A stretch of DNA of 64,000 bases from Enterovibrio sp. JCM 19048. GTDB taxonomy: Bacteria > Pseudomonadota > Gammaproteobacteria > Enterobacterales > Vibrionaceae. Positions 43,571-54,902 of this stretch are shown here, piece by piece. Within the stretch, counting starts at the first letter, position 1, and every line of letters begins with the position of its first letter. A program made the position numbers and the translations under genes. The stretch is from positions 1 through 64,000 of the forward strand of contig BAXE01000011.1 of NCBI GenBank assembly GCA_001310415.1, written 5' to 3'. Below the pieces are notes generated by a model. That model did not search any database and had not been told where the DNA came from. It saw nothing but the letters and a program-made list of their open reading frames with translations.

Positions 43571-45329
43571 ATGACAACGAAGTCATTCAAACGCTGCGGT
43601 CTTTCAGCCGCGCTCTTGCTCGCAATGACGGCCACACCGTCTTTTGCGGGCGTCACGGACCAAGATATCCTCGCCGATCAGCAGACCACAGAGGATGTGG
43701 TGACTTACGGCATGGGACTTCGTGGTCAGCGCTACAGTCCACTGGAAATGGTGAACAAGGAAACGGTGGAAGAAATCCGTCCGGTCTGGGCCTTTTCTCT
43801 CGGTGGTGAGAAGCAGCGCGGTCAGGAAAGCCAGCCGTTGATCAAAGACGGTGTCATGTATGTGACCGGCTCTTACTCGCGCGTCTACGCCATTGACGCC
43901 AAAACCGGTGACGAACTGTGGCAATACGACGCCCGCCTGCCTGATGGCATCATGCCTTGCTGTGACGTGATAAACCGCGGCGTAGCGCTGTATGACGATC
44001 TGGTTATCTTCGGTACCCTGGATGCCAAACTGGTGGCCCTGGATGCCAAAACCGGCAAGGTACGCTGGAAGAAAACCGTAGAAAACTATCAGGACGGTTA
44101 CTCCATCACCGCCGCACCAATTGTGGTGAAAGGCAAGGTGATCACCGGGGTGTCCGGTGGTGAATTCGGTATCGTCGGTAAAGTGCGTGCCTATGATGCC
44201 AAGACCGGCAACCTGGTGTGGGAACGTCCTACCGTGGAAGGCCACATGGGTTACGTGTGGAAAGACGGCAAGAAACTGGAGAACGGTATTTCCGGTGGTG
44301 CACCGGGTAAAACCTGGCCGGCGGATTTGTGGAAAAGTGGCGGCGCGGCGCATGGCTCGGTGGGACTTATGATGCCGACACTGACCTTCTGTTCTTCGGT
44401 ACCGGTAACCCCGCGCCCTGGAACTCCCACATGCGTCCGGGCGACAACCTCTTTTCTTCCTCCCGTCTTGCGATTGACCCGGACGACGGCAAAATCGTCT
44501 GGAACTTCCAGACTACCCCGCACGATGGCTGGGATTTCGATGGTGTGAACGAGCTGATTTCGTTTGATTACACCGAAAACGGCAAACCGGTAAAAGCGGC
44601 GGCTACCGCTGACCGTAACGGTTTCTTCTACGTGCTTGACCGTACCAACGGCGACTTTATCCGCGGCTTCCCGTTCGTGGACAAAATTACCTGGCTGAAG
44701 GGTTGGATGAGAACGGCCGTCCGAAATATATCGCCAGCAACCGTCCGGGTAACCCAGGTGATGCCAAACAGGGTGAAACCGTGGTGGCAGCGCCATCTTT
44801 CCTCGGCGGTAAAAACTGGATGCCAATGGCTTACAGCCAGAAGACCGGTCTGTTCTATGTGCCTGCCAATGAGTGGCAAATGGATATCTGGAACGAACCG
44901 GTGGGCTACAAAAAAGGGGCGGCGTACCTCGGTGCAGGCTTTACCATCAAGGCGCTGAATGACGATTACATCGGCGTGCTGCGCGCCTACGATCCGAAGA
45001 CCGGTGAGCGGGTATGGGAATACAAAAACTACGCGCCGCTGTGGGGCGGGGTGCTGACCACGGCGGGCGGTCTGGTCTTCACCGGTAACCCTGAAGGCTA
45101 TCTGCTGGCGTTTGACGACAAAACCGGTGAGCTGCTTTACAAATTCAACACCGGCTCCGGTATTGTCGGCAGCCCGGTCACCTGGGAAATGGACGGCGAG
45201 CAATATATTTCTGTGCTCTCTGGCTGGGGTGGCGCGGTACCACTGTGGGGTGGCGACGTAGCCAAACGGGTTAAAAACTTCAACCAGGGCGGCATGGTCT
45301 GGACGTTCAAACTGCCTAAAAAGGGCTAA
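43571..45329 (+). CDS. exaA: PQQ-dependent alcohol dehydrogenase, lanthanide-type signature (two frame breaks)
   Basis: Type I soluble periplasmic quinoprotein alcohol dehydrogenase. Signal peptide ending PSFA; eight-bladed propeller with tryptophan-docking repeats ([43 protein letters not shown]). Vicinal disulfide Cys pair in [13 protein letters not shown]. Catalytic Asp in [12 protein letters not shown] (44533-44535) is followed two residues later by a second Asp (44539-44541), as in XoxF and PedH and unlike calcium-type ExaA/PedE, where that position is Ser or Ala. No CxxCH, so not a quinohaemoprotein. Breaks near 44350 and 44703. Restored length is 586 residues. Confidence 0.93.
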
Positions 45330-45684
45330 CTCATAGCCTTTACCTGAAACCTTTCAAAGCCGGACATTCGTCCGGCTTTTTTGTCTGCTTTTTCCGCTGT
45401 ATTGCCACCAAATGGTGCAACGCTATGGTGCAAACTAACGCGTATCGGTTTCAGCCCTGAGACGCCAATTTTCAGGCGCCCACGCGATACTGGAGGCGGG
45501 TTTGTTGTCTGCCCAGACTGAGACTCCTCCCCGTCATCTCACTCCAAAGTATGAGATTTTGCCAACCAAGGGGCGATGGTGGGATCTGGGGGTGATTCCA
45601 TACTCTATGTACAACGCCTGACAATGGTCTTTGGGGACTTGTCAGGGACGACACAGGGAAATCACCAATACACAGGGGTGGACA
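45330..45684. other. Intergenic region exaA-exaC
   Basis: 355 bases without a gene. Holds the exaA terminator (45355-45382) and two direct repeats ATGGTGCAA at 45412-45420 and 45425-45433 that may be regulator sites for the aldehyde dehydrogenase gene. Otherwise nothing recognised. Confidence 0.6.
45355..45382 (+). terminator. Terminator after the alcohol dehydrogenase
   Basis: Stem AAAGCCGGAC/GTCCGGCTTT with loop att, followed by T-run. Confidence 0.9.
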
Positions 45685-47191
45685 ATGATATACGCAAAAC
45701 CAAATACCGACGGAGCTGTCGTTAACTTTAAGGCGCGTTATGCAAACTACATCGGTGGTGATTGGATTCCGCCAGTCAAAGGACAGTATTTTACGGACAC
45801 CTCGCCTTGCACAGGTGATCCCATCGCTGAGATCCCACGCTCAACAGCCGAAGACATCGAGCTGGCGCTGGACGCCGCCCACCAGGCAAAAGCAAGCTGG
45901 GGTGCAACTTCGGCCACTGAGCGCTCCAACATCCTGCTCAAGATTGCTGACCGCATCGAAGCCAACATTGAATATCTGGCGGTGGCGGAAACCTGGGAAA
46001 ATGGTAAGGCTGTGCGTGAGACGCTCGCCGCTGATATTCCGCTTTGTGTCGATCACTTCCGTTACTTCGCCGGTGCGATTCGCGCGCAAGAGGGCTCTGC
46101 GGCTGAGATTGATGCCAATACCGTGGCCTACCACATTCATGAGCCACTCGGCGTAGTCGGCCAGATCATTCCATGGAACTTCCCGCTGTTGATGGCGGCA
46201 TGGAAACTGGCGCCAGCACTGGCGGCGGGTAACTGTATTGTCCTGAAACCGGCTGAGCAGACACCGACGACCATCCTGCTGCTGGTAGAACTGATTGGCG
46301 ATCTCCTGCCACCGGGCGTACTGAACGTGGTTAACGGTATGGGCTGAAGCGGGTCAGGCACTGGCAACCTCCAACCGTATCGCGAAAATCGCGTTTACCG
46401 GTTCAACAGCGATTGGTAACCATGTCCTGCGCTGCGCCGCTGACAACCTGATCCCATCTACCGTAGAGCTGGGCGGCAAGTCGCCAAACATCTACTTTGA
46501 AGATGTGATGGATCAAGAAGATGAGTACATCAGCAAAGCCATCGAAGGTTGTGTGCTGGCGTTCTTTAACCAAGGCGAGGTGTGTACCTGTCCGTCACGC
46601 CTGCTGGTTCAGGAAAGCATTTACGATGAATTCATTGCCCGCGTGATTGAGCGCGCCAAGGCGATCAAACACGGCAACCCACTCGATACTGAAACCCAAG
46701 TGGGTGCACAGGCATCGAATGAACAATTCGAGAAAATTAAAGGCTACTTTGATATCGGCCGTGCAGAAGGTGCAGAAGTACTGCTGGGCGGTTCTGCGGC
46801 AGACTTCGGTGGCGGTTACTACATCCAGCCAACCATTTTTCAAAGGTGAAAACCACATGCGCGTGTTCCAGGAAGAGATCTTCGGTCCTGTGGTCAGCGT
46901 GGTGACCTTTAAAGATGAAGCAGAAGCACTGGCGATTGCCAACGACACCGAATATGGCCTGGGTGCCGGTCTGTGGACGCGCGACATGAACCGCGCATAC
47001 CGCATGGGACGTGCGATTGAGGCCGGTCGTGTATGGACCAACTGTTACCACCTCTACCCAGCGCACGCTGCGTTCGGTGGTTACAAGAAATCCGGTATCG
47101 GCCGTGAGAACCATAAGATGATGCTCAACCACTACCAGCAAACCAAAAACCTGCTGGTCAGCTACGACATCAACCGCTGGGCTTCTTCTAA
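45685..47191 (+). CDS. exaC: NAD-dependent aldehyde dehydrogenase ExaC-type (three frame breaks)
   Basis: Oxidises the aldehyde produced by the quinoprotein to the acid. Family motifs: [35 protein letters not shown] (catalytic-Glu region), [15 protein letters not shown] with catalytic Cys, and [12 protein letters not shown]. Breaks near 46344 (GC dinucleotide lost), 46841 (one base gained or two lost) and 47178. The last restores the true C-terminus [13 protein letters not shown], ending at 47191, rather than the longer frame to 47254. About 502 residues. Confidence 0.93.
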
Positions 47192-47263
47192 ACCGTTTTA
47201 TTGTTCGAGTCCTTGTCTGGTGGCCGACGGCAGCGCATCCTCCCGTGCTGTCTGAGGCTTAAT

Positions 47264-47292
47264 GCTGCGGGGTGTGATGCCCCGCTTTTTTC
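47264..47292 (+). terminator. Terminator after exaC
   Basis: GCGGGG-tgtgatg-CCCCGC followed by six T. Confidence 0.88.
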
Positions 47293-47347
47293 TGCCCTGG
47301 TTTTCCTGCCGGCAGAACATCAAAGCATAAGGATATTGAGGTTGATC

Positions 47348-49470
47348 ATGCGTTGGCGTAGTGCCCTGATTTTGTGGCTGCTTCTCATGTTATTGCCTTT
47401 TCTTGTCATGGCATCGCCTGGCTGGAAGTCAGTGAGGAAGCGGCGGCGCTGTTTCCCAGTGCCACCCGGATGAAAGCCTCCGATGATGCCTTGCCCGTCA
47501 CTGAAATCTACCAACTCGACCAACCGCTCGGCTACCTGTTTGAAACCGATGATTTAACCGATTTTCCCGGCTTTTCCGGCCAGAGCATCAACCTGCGTAT
47601 GGGGCTGGACATGGACGGGCGGATAGTCGGCCTGATGCTGATCAATCACCATGAACCATTTTCCTCCATGGCCTGGGAGAAGAACCGCTGGTTGATTTTA
47701 TCAACCAGTACCGCGGGCTTTCCCTCAAGCAGCAGGTGCTGGTGGGGAGCAATCAGCAACATATCGTCAGTGACGATATTGTCTATTTTGACGGTGTCAC
47801 CAAAGCCACTGTGTCTGTGATGGTGGTGCACGACACCATTCTCGCCGCCGCGCGCAAAGTGGCGCAATCCCGCCTGTCAGGCTTTGGCTCTGTGACCAAA
47901 GCCAGGCTCGATATGGATAGCTTCAGCGAAAAATCCTTACCCGAAATGGACGCCGATGGCCTGCTGTTTCACTGGGAAATGGATGAGGACGCAGCTGCCA
48001 CTGCCATGGGCGTAGCGACAGAGCGCCTGACCGCAGCCGTAACCCCAGCGCATTCGACGATGCCCCGTTTATTAACCTGAACCTCGCCATTCTCAATCCG
48101 CCCTTGGTGGGAAAAAACCTGCTGGGCGAAGAGGAATACCAGCGCATTATGGACGCCCTTGCCCCCGGGGAGATTGCGGTGCTGGTGGGTTCCCGCGGCG
48201 CGTATCACCATGTGGCGCAAGACTTTGTGGCCGGAACCACGCCTGCTCGCCTGACACTCCGCCAGGAAGGGAGCCCGCTGCCACTTCGTGATGCGGACTT
48301 ATACCATGCTCAGCCGCCAGTGTTTGCGCAGCCGGTTGTCCCGTTTGACCGCACCCATATTTTCACGTTTTCGGCGCAAAGCGGCTTCGACCCTGCCTTC
48401 CCGATCACCGTCGGCATGACCGTACAGCTGAAAAAGAACTTCCTGGAGTCTGAAAGCTTTTCGGTGCACACCGATTTTACCCTGCCTGACATGGTGCAAA
48501 TCCCGGTTGCACCGCCGGAAAAACCGCGCCCGCTGTGGCTTAGGATTTGGGATGACCGGCTGGGCGAGGTGCTGGTGCTGGGTCTCTACCTTGCGCTGCT
48601 AACTGCCGTGTTTGTCTTCCAGCGTCGACTCGGACGTTTTGCCCGCTACCTGACGCCGGTGCGTCTGGTTTCCCTGAGTTTTGTCATCCTGTTTATCGGC
48701 TTTTATGCCCAGGGGCAGCTTTCTGTGGTCAATATTTACACCCTGCTGTTGTCGCTCTGGAACGGGTTTGATATCACCGTTTTCCTGCTCGATCCCATCC
48801 TGTTTGTGCTCTGGAGCTATGTGTTTGTCAGCCTGTTTTTGTGGGGGCGTGGGCTTTACTGCGGCTGGCTGTGCCGTTTGGTGCCTTGCAGGAACTGGTG
48901 GCGGCGGCAGCGGAAAAGCTGCGGATCCGCCAGTGGAAAGTGAGCGAACCCCTCCACGGCAGGCTGATTGGGCTGAAATACCTTGTGCTGGTGGGCTTGG
49001 TTGCGACGGCGTTTTACAGCCTGACGTTGGCGGAAACGCTGGCGGAAGTCGAGCCGTTTAAAACCGCGGTCACCCTGATGTTTGTGCGCAGCCTGCCGTT
49101 TGTGGTGTATGCCGTGCTGCTGCTGGCACTCAGTGCCAAGGTACACAAGGCCTATTGCCGTTATCTTTGCCCGCTGGGAGCCGGGTTGGCGGTGCTGGGG
49201 CGTTTTCGGTTCTTCAGCTGGCTGACCCGGCGCAGCGAATGTGGCAGCCCGTGCCGGCTGTGTGAAAAACACTGTGGCATCAACGCTATCCACAAGGACG
49301 GCGCCATTGACTACAACGAATGCGTGCAGTGTCTGGCCTGTGTGGCGATTTTGCATGACACAGACCGCTGCGTGGCCGACAAATATGGCAAACGCCGCCG
49401 AAACAGCCGCCGCAGTGGCGATGCGATCCCAGTGACTGTCTCACCGGCGGCAAACAAGATGCGGGATTAA
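47348..49470 (+). CDS. NosR/NirI-like FMN-binding, 4Fe-4S membrane protein (four frame breaks)
   Basis: Repaired length 708 residues. N-terminal membrane anchor, periplasmic FMN-binding domain (EEAAALFPSATR; FDGVTKATVSVMVV with the Thr expected to carry FMN), then about six membrane helices with CGWLCPFGALQE and YCRYLCPLGAGL, and C-terminal clusters CGSPCRLCEKHCGINAI and CVQCLACVAILHD. This is the architecture of NosR/NirI electron-transfer proteins. Breaks near 47413, 47662 (T-run), 48031 and 48875. No nitrous oxide reductase is nearby; it sits between exaC and pqqA. Confidence 0.87.
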
Positions 49471-49602
49471 GAATGCTGCCAATTCAGTGTCTTGATGGAG
49501 AGAATTCATCACAAAGTAGGATTGGTAGATTGGGAGCCACCACTTAGGCTCAGTTATGGGGTAAAAGTCTGCCCCGAAGTATCGACACAAGGAGCGAATT
49601 TT

Positions 49603-49674
49603 ATGTGGAAAAAACCTAGCTACACTGAAATGAGACTCGGCTTCGAAGTGACTCTCTACATCAGCAACCGCTGA
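49603..49674 (+). CDS. pqqA: PQQ precursor peptide PqqA
   Basis: Ribosomally made 23-residue precursor of PQQ. Contains EVTLY near the C-terminus, the Glu and Tyr that PqqE crosslinks to form the quinone skeleton. AAGGAG ribosome-binding site nine bases upstream. ATG 49603 gives [20 protein letters not shown] and three more residues. Typical pqqA size and place ahead of pqqB. Confidence 0.97.
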   Translation: MWKKPSYTEMRLGFEVTLYISNR

Positions 49675-49687
49675 GTCGCGTTTAAAG

Positions 49688-49723
49688 CGGGATGTCCACT
49701 GGCGATAGTGACATCCCGTTTTT
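49688..49723 (+). terminator. Hairpin/terminator between pqqA and pqqB
   Basis: CGGGATGT-c-CACT / AGTG-ACATCCCG stem followed by TTTTTG. It probably acts as a partial terminator, giving more pqqA than pqqBCDE transcript. Confidence 0.85.
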
Positions 49724-49760
49724 GTTTGGCACAAAACCACATAAATGGAAGGGATAAGGG

Positions 49761-50677
49761 ATGCGAATAGAGGTATTGGGATCCTCCGCCGGGGGCGGTT
49801 TTCCGCAGTGGAACTGCCACTGCCGCATGTGTCAATCAGTGCGCGACGGCACCAGCCGGGCTGAGCCGAGAACCCAGTCCTCCATCGCGGTCAGTGATGA
49901 CGGTGACAACTGGGTGGTGATAAACGCTTCCCCCGATATCCGCCAGCAAATCAATGCCTCTCCCCGCCTTGCCCGTACTGAAGGCACCCGCGGTTCCAGC
50001 ATCCGCGCCGTGATTGTTACCGATGCCCAGATTGACCACACCACCGGCCTGCTGATCCTGCGCGAAGGCCTGCCGCTGGAGCTTTACTGCACGCAGGAAG
50101 TGGCGCAAGAACTCAGCACGACTTACCCGATTTTATCCATGATGCAGCACTGGGAAGGGGGATATCAGACCCACACTGTCGATATCGAGAGCCCGGATGG
50201 CTGGCGTATTCCTGCGGTGCCGCATCTGGCGTTTTACCCGATTTCACTTTCATCCAATGCCCCGCCATTTTCCCCTTACCGCAACCGGCCAAGACCGGGG
50301 GACAACATCGGTCTCAAGATTGTGGATACCGAAGTGGGGCAACCCTGTTTTATGCGCCTGGGCTGGGCGCGCCTGAGCCGTCAGTATTAGAGGCGATGAA
50401 AGACGCTGACTGCGTGATGATGGACGGCACACTGTGGACAGACGATGAGATGATCCGCGCCGGACTTGGCACCTCACTTGGTTCCGAGATGGGGCACCTT
50501 TCTGTGTCCGGCGACGATGGCATGCTGGCGCTGTTAAGCCAGTTTGATAAGCCGCGCAAAGTGCTTATCCATATCAATAACACCAACCCCATTCTCGACC
50601 CTGACTCACCGGAGCACCATGCGGTGCGCGAGTCCGGGGTGGAAATCGCGTTTGATGGCATGGAAATCCAGATTTAG
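49761..50677 (+). CDS. pqqB: PQQ biosynthesis protein PqqB (frame break)
   Basis: Metallo-beta-lactamase-fold hydroxylase acting on the crosslinked tyrosine intermediate. MRIEVLGSSAGGGFPQWNCH with the zinc-binding CHCRMCQ, SSIAVSDDGDNWVVINASPD and DAQIDHTTGLLILREG. Breaks in the T-run at 50348-50351; restored sequence reads YAPGLGAPEP. Length 305 residues (family 304). Confidence 0.96.
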
Positions 50678-50686
50678 GGAGGCGGT

Positions 50687-51444
50687 ATGACCAAGGCAAT
50701 GAGTCGTGAAGATTTCCAGCAGGCGCTGCTGGATAAAGGGCAGTACTATCACATTCACCATCCTTTCCACATCGCTATGTATGCGGGTAAATGTACCAAG
50801 GAGCAAATCCGCGCCTGGGTGGCAAACCGCTTTTACTACCAGACATCCATCCCGGTGAAAGACGCCGCCATTATGGCTAATTGCCGCGATCCAGATATCC
50901 GCCGCGACTGGGTGCAGCGCATCCTTGACCACGACGGCCACAAAAGTCTCGACTGCAAGTGGGGCGGCATTGAAGCCTGGCTGCAACTGGCCGAAGCGGT
51001 GGGCTGAACCGTCAGGATGTGATTGACGAAAAATGGGTACTGCCGGGCGTGCGCTTTGCGGTGGATGCCTATGTAAATTTTGCCCGCCGCGCCACCTGGC
51101 AGGAGGCCGCCTGTTCCTCCCTGACCGAACTGTTTGCGCCGCAAATCCACCAGTCACGCCTCGATTCCTGGCCGACCCATTACCCTTGGATTGATACCGA
51201 AGGGCTGACCTATTTCCGTCAGCGTCTGAGTCAGGCACGGCGCGATGTCGAGCATGGTCTGGCGATCACCCTGGATCATTTCACCTCTGTCGAAGGGCAG
51301 GCGCGGGCGCTCAATATCCTGCAGTTCAAACTCGATATCCTGTGGTCGATGCTCGATGCCATCAGCATGGCCTATGAGTTCAACCGTCCGCCGTATGTCG
51401 GCATCACCGACCAGCCGGTGTGGCACCATTCGCTGGAGCGTTAA
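50687..51444 (+). CDS. pqqC: Pyrroloquinoline-quinone synthase PqqC (frame break)
   Basis: Cofactorless oxidase that closes the ring and performs the final eight-electron oxidation to [39 protein letters not shown] and [14 protein letters not shown] [17 protein letters not shown]. Breaks near 51004 (GGCCTG read as GGCTG). Restored length is 252 residues (family 251). Confidence 0.96.
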
Positions 51445-51485
51445 CGGCAGCCATAACAAAGGACAATCACAAAGGGAGAAGTCAC

Positions 51486-51749
51486 GTGAGCGACGCACAA
51501 TACCAACGCAATGCCATGTTTCGCATGCAGTTTGAAAAAGCGCAGGACTGCCATGTGCTGCTCTATCCTGAAGGCATGGTGAAACTCAGTGACAGCGCTG
51601 CAGAAATCCTGAGGCAGTTTGAAAGGCCGAGCTCGGTAGCGGAAGTGATTGGCCGTCTGGAAGAAAAATTCCCCGGCGTTGACCTGGCCGGTGATGTGAA
51701 TGAATTTGTGGAGGTCGCCCGTGACAAAAAATGGCTCGAAGCCTGTTAA
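51486..51749 (+). CDS. pqqD: PqqA-binding chaperone PqqD (GTG start)
   Basis: Binds PqqA and presents it to the radical-SAM enzyme PqqE. 87 residues from GTG 51486, intact. [20 protein letters not shown] is the PqqD core. The stop overlaps the pqqE start by 29 bases. Confidence 0.95.
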   Translation: MSDAQYQRNAMFRMQFEKAQDCHVLLYPEGMVKLSDSAAEILRQFERPSSVAEVIGRLEEKFPGVDLAGDVNEFVEVARDKKWLEAC

Positions 51750-52814
51750 TCCCCCGCTTTGGCTGTTGGCAGAGCTGACCTACCGCTGTCCGCTTCACTG
51801 CAGCTACTGCGCAATCCCATTAACCTTGGCGACCCGGAGGACGAACTTTCCACTGAGGAGTGGTGCCGGGTGCTGGAGGAAGGGCGAGAGCTTGGCGCTG
51901 TGCAGCTCGGTTTTTCCGGTGGCGAACCGCTGATGCGGCGCGATCTGGAACAGCTTGTCGAACACGCGCATGGTCTGGGTTACTACACCAACCTCATTAC
52001 CTCGGCGGTCGGCCTGAATGAAAAACGCATTGAAGCGCTGAAAGCGGCAGGGCTGGATCATATCCAGATCAGTTTCCAGTCTGCGGATCCGGATCTCAGC
52101 GATGCCATTGCCGGAAAACGCCATGCCTTTGAACACAAGAAGGCCATGTTCAAGGCGGTGAAGGCTAACGGCTTTCCTATGGTGATGAATGTGGTGATCA
52201 CCCGCCAGAACATCGAGTCCATCGAGGCTATCATGGCGCTCGCTATTGAACTCGAGGCGGATTTCGTCGAGCTTGCCACATCGCAATATTACGGCTGGGC
52301 ACTGCATAACCGCGATGCACTTTTGCCGTCCCACGACCAGATTGCCACCGCCGAAGCCAAGGTCAATGTGCTGCGCGACAGTCAGAATGGGCAGGGACCC
52401 AAGTTTATTTTTGTCACCCCGGATTACCACGAAACCCGCCCCAAACCCTGCATGAGCGGCTGGGGCAATGTGTTTATCAATATCGCGCCGGATGGAAAGG
52501 CGCTGCCATGCCACAGTGCAGCGCTCCTCGATTTACCCCATCCCAACGTGAAAGATCATGGGCTTGCGTACATCTGGCGCGACTCTGAAAGCTTTAATCA
52601 CTTCCGCGGATTTGACTGGATGCGGGAACCTTGCCGAAGCTGTAATGAGAAAGAAAACGATTTTGGTGGTTGCCGCTGTCAGGCTCTGCTCCTGACCGGC
52701 AATGCCGCCAATGCCGATCCGGTGTGCAGCAAATCGCCCCATCACTCTGTGATTGAAGCGGCGGTGACAAAGGCCAATCAGGCTGTCACAGCGAAGCCCT
52801 GTCCCGGACAGTGA
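51721..52814 (+). CDS. pqqE: PqqA radical-SAM crosslinking enzyme PqqE (GTG start, frame break)
   Basis: Forms the Glu-Tyr carbon-carbon bond in PqqA. Start GTG 51721; [20 protein letters not shown] carries the CxxxCxxC cluster motif. Then [14 protein letters not shown] and the SPASM clusters ([27 protein letters not shown]). Breaks near 51811, just after the cluster motif. Restored length is 364 residues. Confidence 0.96.
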
Positions 52815-52870
52815 AAAACAGCCAGATCATTTGTCGGTTAAGCATGATGAAATGACAAACAGGAGACGCG

Positions 52871-54890
52871 ATGGCGATACGCAACCCCGCCGCATCTGAT
52901 TGGATGTTGTTGCCTCCGGGTGAGCAACAGCTTGAGACTGGCTGGGTGGGATATCGTCATGTCACGGGAATGGTTCACTGGCACCATGCCGCTGCCGATG
53001 AAGACAGATTAAGTGCCGCCCTGGTACTGCCTACGCCGGTAGAGGATGACAGCGGTATTACCACGCCTTGGAACACATGGTGCTGCGCGGCTCTTCCCGC
53101 TATACCGATCCGGAAACCTTCCTCAACCTTCGCGCTGAGCTGGCTTTGCTGGAGTTCAACGCCACCACCCAAAAAGAGAGCACCCGTTTTCACCTCAGTG
53201 GCTACGACCCGACATCGGCCCTGCGTGGTCTGGGTTTTATGACCGACTGCGTGTTCCAGCCCCTGTTGCAAGACGAAGATTTCGCGCAGGAGGTAGTGGA
53301 TGAAAAGGGCGAAAACGGGGCACTTTACCGTGAACTGACGGCCTACATGAAGCTTGCGGCTTTCCGGGACGCAACAGCGCTTGCCATGCAAAGCACCCCG
53401 CGCGCGCCGCTTTATGGCGGCATGCCGGAAACGGTCAAACAGCTTGATATCACCGCGCTGCGCCGTTATCACCACCGTTACTACCGGCCGCAACATGCGT
53501 TGTTGCTGACCGCCGGTACCTGGCCCATGGTCGCGCTGTGGCACCAGGTGTCCAAAACCCTGAAGGATGTCGGCGGCGTCGGGTTAACAACCCCGCCAGC
53601 CGGTTCCCTGTTCGCCGCTTCGAAAGCCCCGGCGATGCGTCTGGTGACTCTGCCGTATGCGCCGCAGTGGGCTGCTGCCCTGCATCCGACTCTGAGCGCA
53701 CCACGCTGCCAGCAACAGCTTCGCCAGCTCGGCGCGACGCTTCTGCCATTGAGCAGTGATTTCCAGCCAACGCCACAGCTTCACTTTTCCCTGGCGGACG
53801 ATGCCGATACCGAAACGCTTACGCGCTTTGTGGAGGACAGCGCCCGGCGAATGCCATCACGTAGGGTGAGCTGGCAAAGCCGTTATCAGGCGCTGAAAAC
53901 CGGACAGGATATGGCGCGGCGCTGGGGGGATGGCCTGCAGCGCCTTTACCATGGTTTTGCCCAGACCCCATTTGCGCCGCCGTTTCTGGCGGCGGATAAG
54001 GACGACCCGCTGCTGACGACCAAAGAAAGGGAAGGCGGGCAAGGGGAGTGGTGCCCGTCCTGTCCACCGCTTACCCGGTTGGCGATACTGGTACGGCTCA
54101 GCGCCCGTGACGCCACCACCCGCGAAGCCATTGAGCGATGGCTGGTTCTTTGCCAGCAACGCACCTTGCGATGGGCCTGGATGCAGGGGAAACCTCTGAT
54201 TGGCGGGCTTGGGGATTGGCAAAGTGCCAATGTCAGACTGCTCGGTTACACCGTGGATGTGCCGGAGGATGAAGCTGCTGCGTTGCGCCATTTCTGGCAT
54301 CACCAATTGGGCGCGGATGAAGTCAGTGCTGTGGACGGGGAATGGGAGCATGCGGCGCACGGCATTTCCCTCAGCGTGCGGGGCAGTATTCCGGTGTTCC
54401 GTGCCGGTACCATTATGGTCAGCCACAAAGATGATGCCGATGCCATGCATGTCACTCTGTCATTCCCCCATACTATTGATGCGGGGGATATTGCTGTTTT
54501 CGGGCAGGCGGTGATGGCGACATCCATGATGAAAAACGCCGCCTTGGCGGTCGCTGTTACAGCCTGACGGTGGCGCTGGATTTGCTCAGTTACGAACTGA
54601 CGTTTGAGTCGGTGGCGGACAGTGACCCGGGAGTCACCTTTATTGCGCTGCTCCATGCCATTGAATCCCTGACCGAGCCACTCACCCAGAGTGAACTGGA
54701 AACCCGCTGCCAGGGTGGGCTGGGGTTGGTCTCTGCGCGGTATAACAAGCATTGCGCCCGCTTTCACAAAGCCTTGCTGGCGCTGGCAGGGCAATCCCCG
54801 GCGGTGGATTTTTCACAGGTCACGCCGGCCAGTTTGTCAGAGCTGGCCTGTCAGGTGCTCAAGGCGCTGAAACACCCCACCCTGCACTGA
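52871..54890 (+). CDS. pqqF: PqqF-like M16 zinc peptidase (two frame breaks)
   Basis: Candidate protease for trimming the crosslinked PqqA. After repair the inverted zinc motif HALEH is seen at about residue 65, with downstream Glu in DEKGENGALYREL; RYHHRYYRPQHALLL follows as in M16 enzymes. Breaks near 53059 (T lost inside the zinc-motif region) and 54548. Restored length is 673 residues, somewhat shorter than Klebsiella PqqF. Last gene of the pqq run. Confidence 0.85.
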
Positions 54891-54902
54891 CCGCGACGTG
54901 GT

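Noticed and set aside
47192..47254. Extended C-terminus of the aldehyde dehydrogenase
   Set aside because: The frame runs on only because a base is missing near 47178; restoring it gives the usual ending and a stop at 47189-47191.
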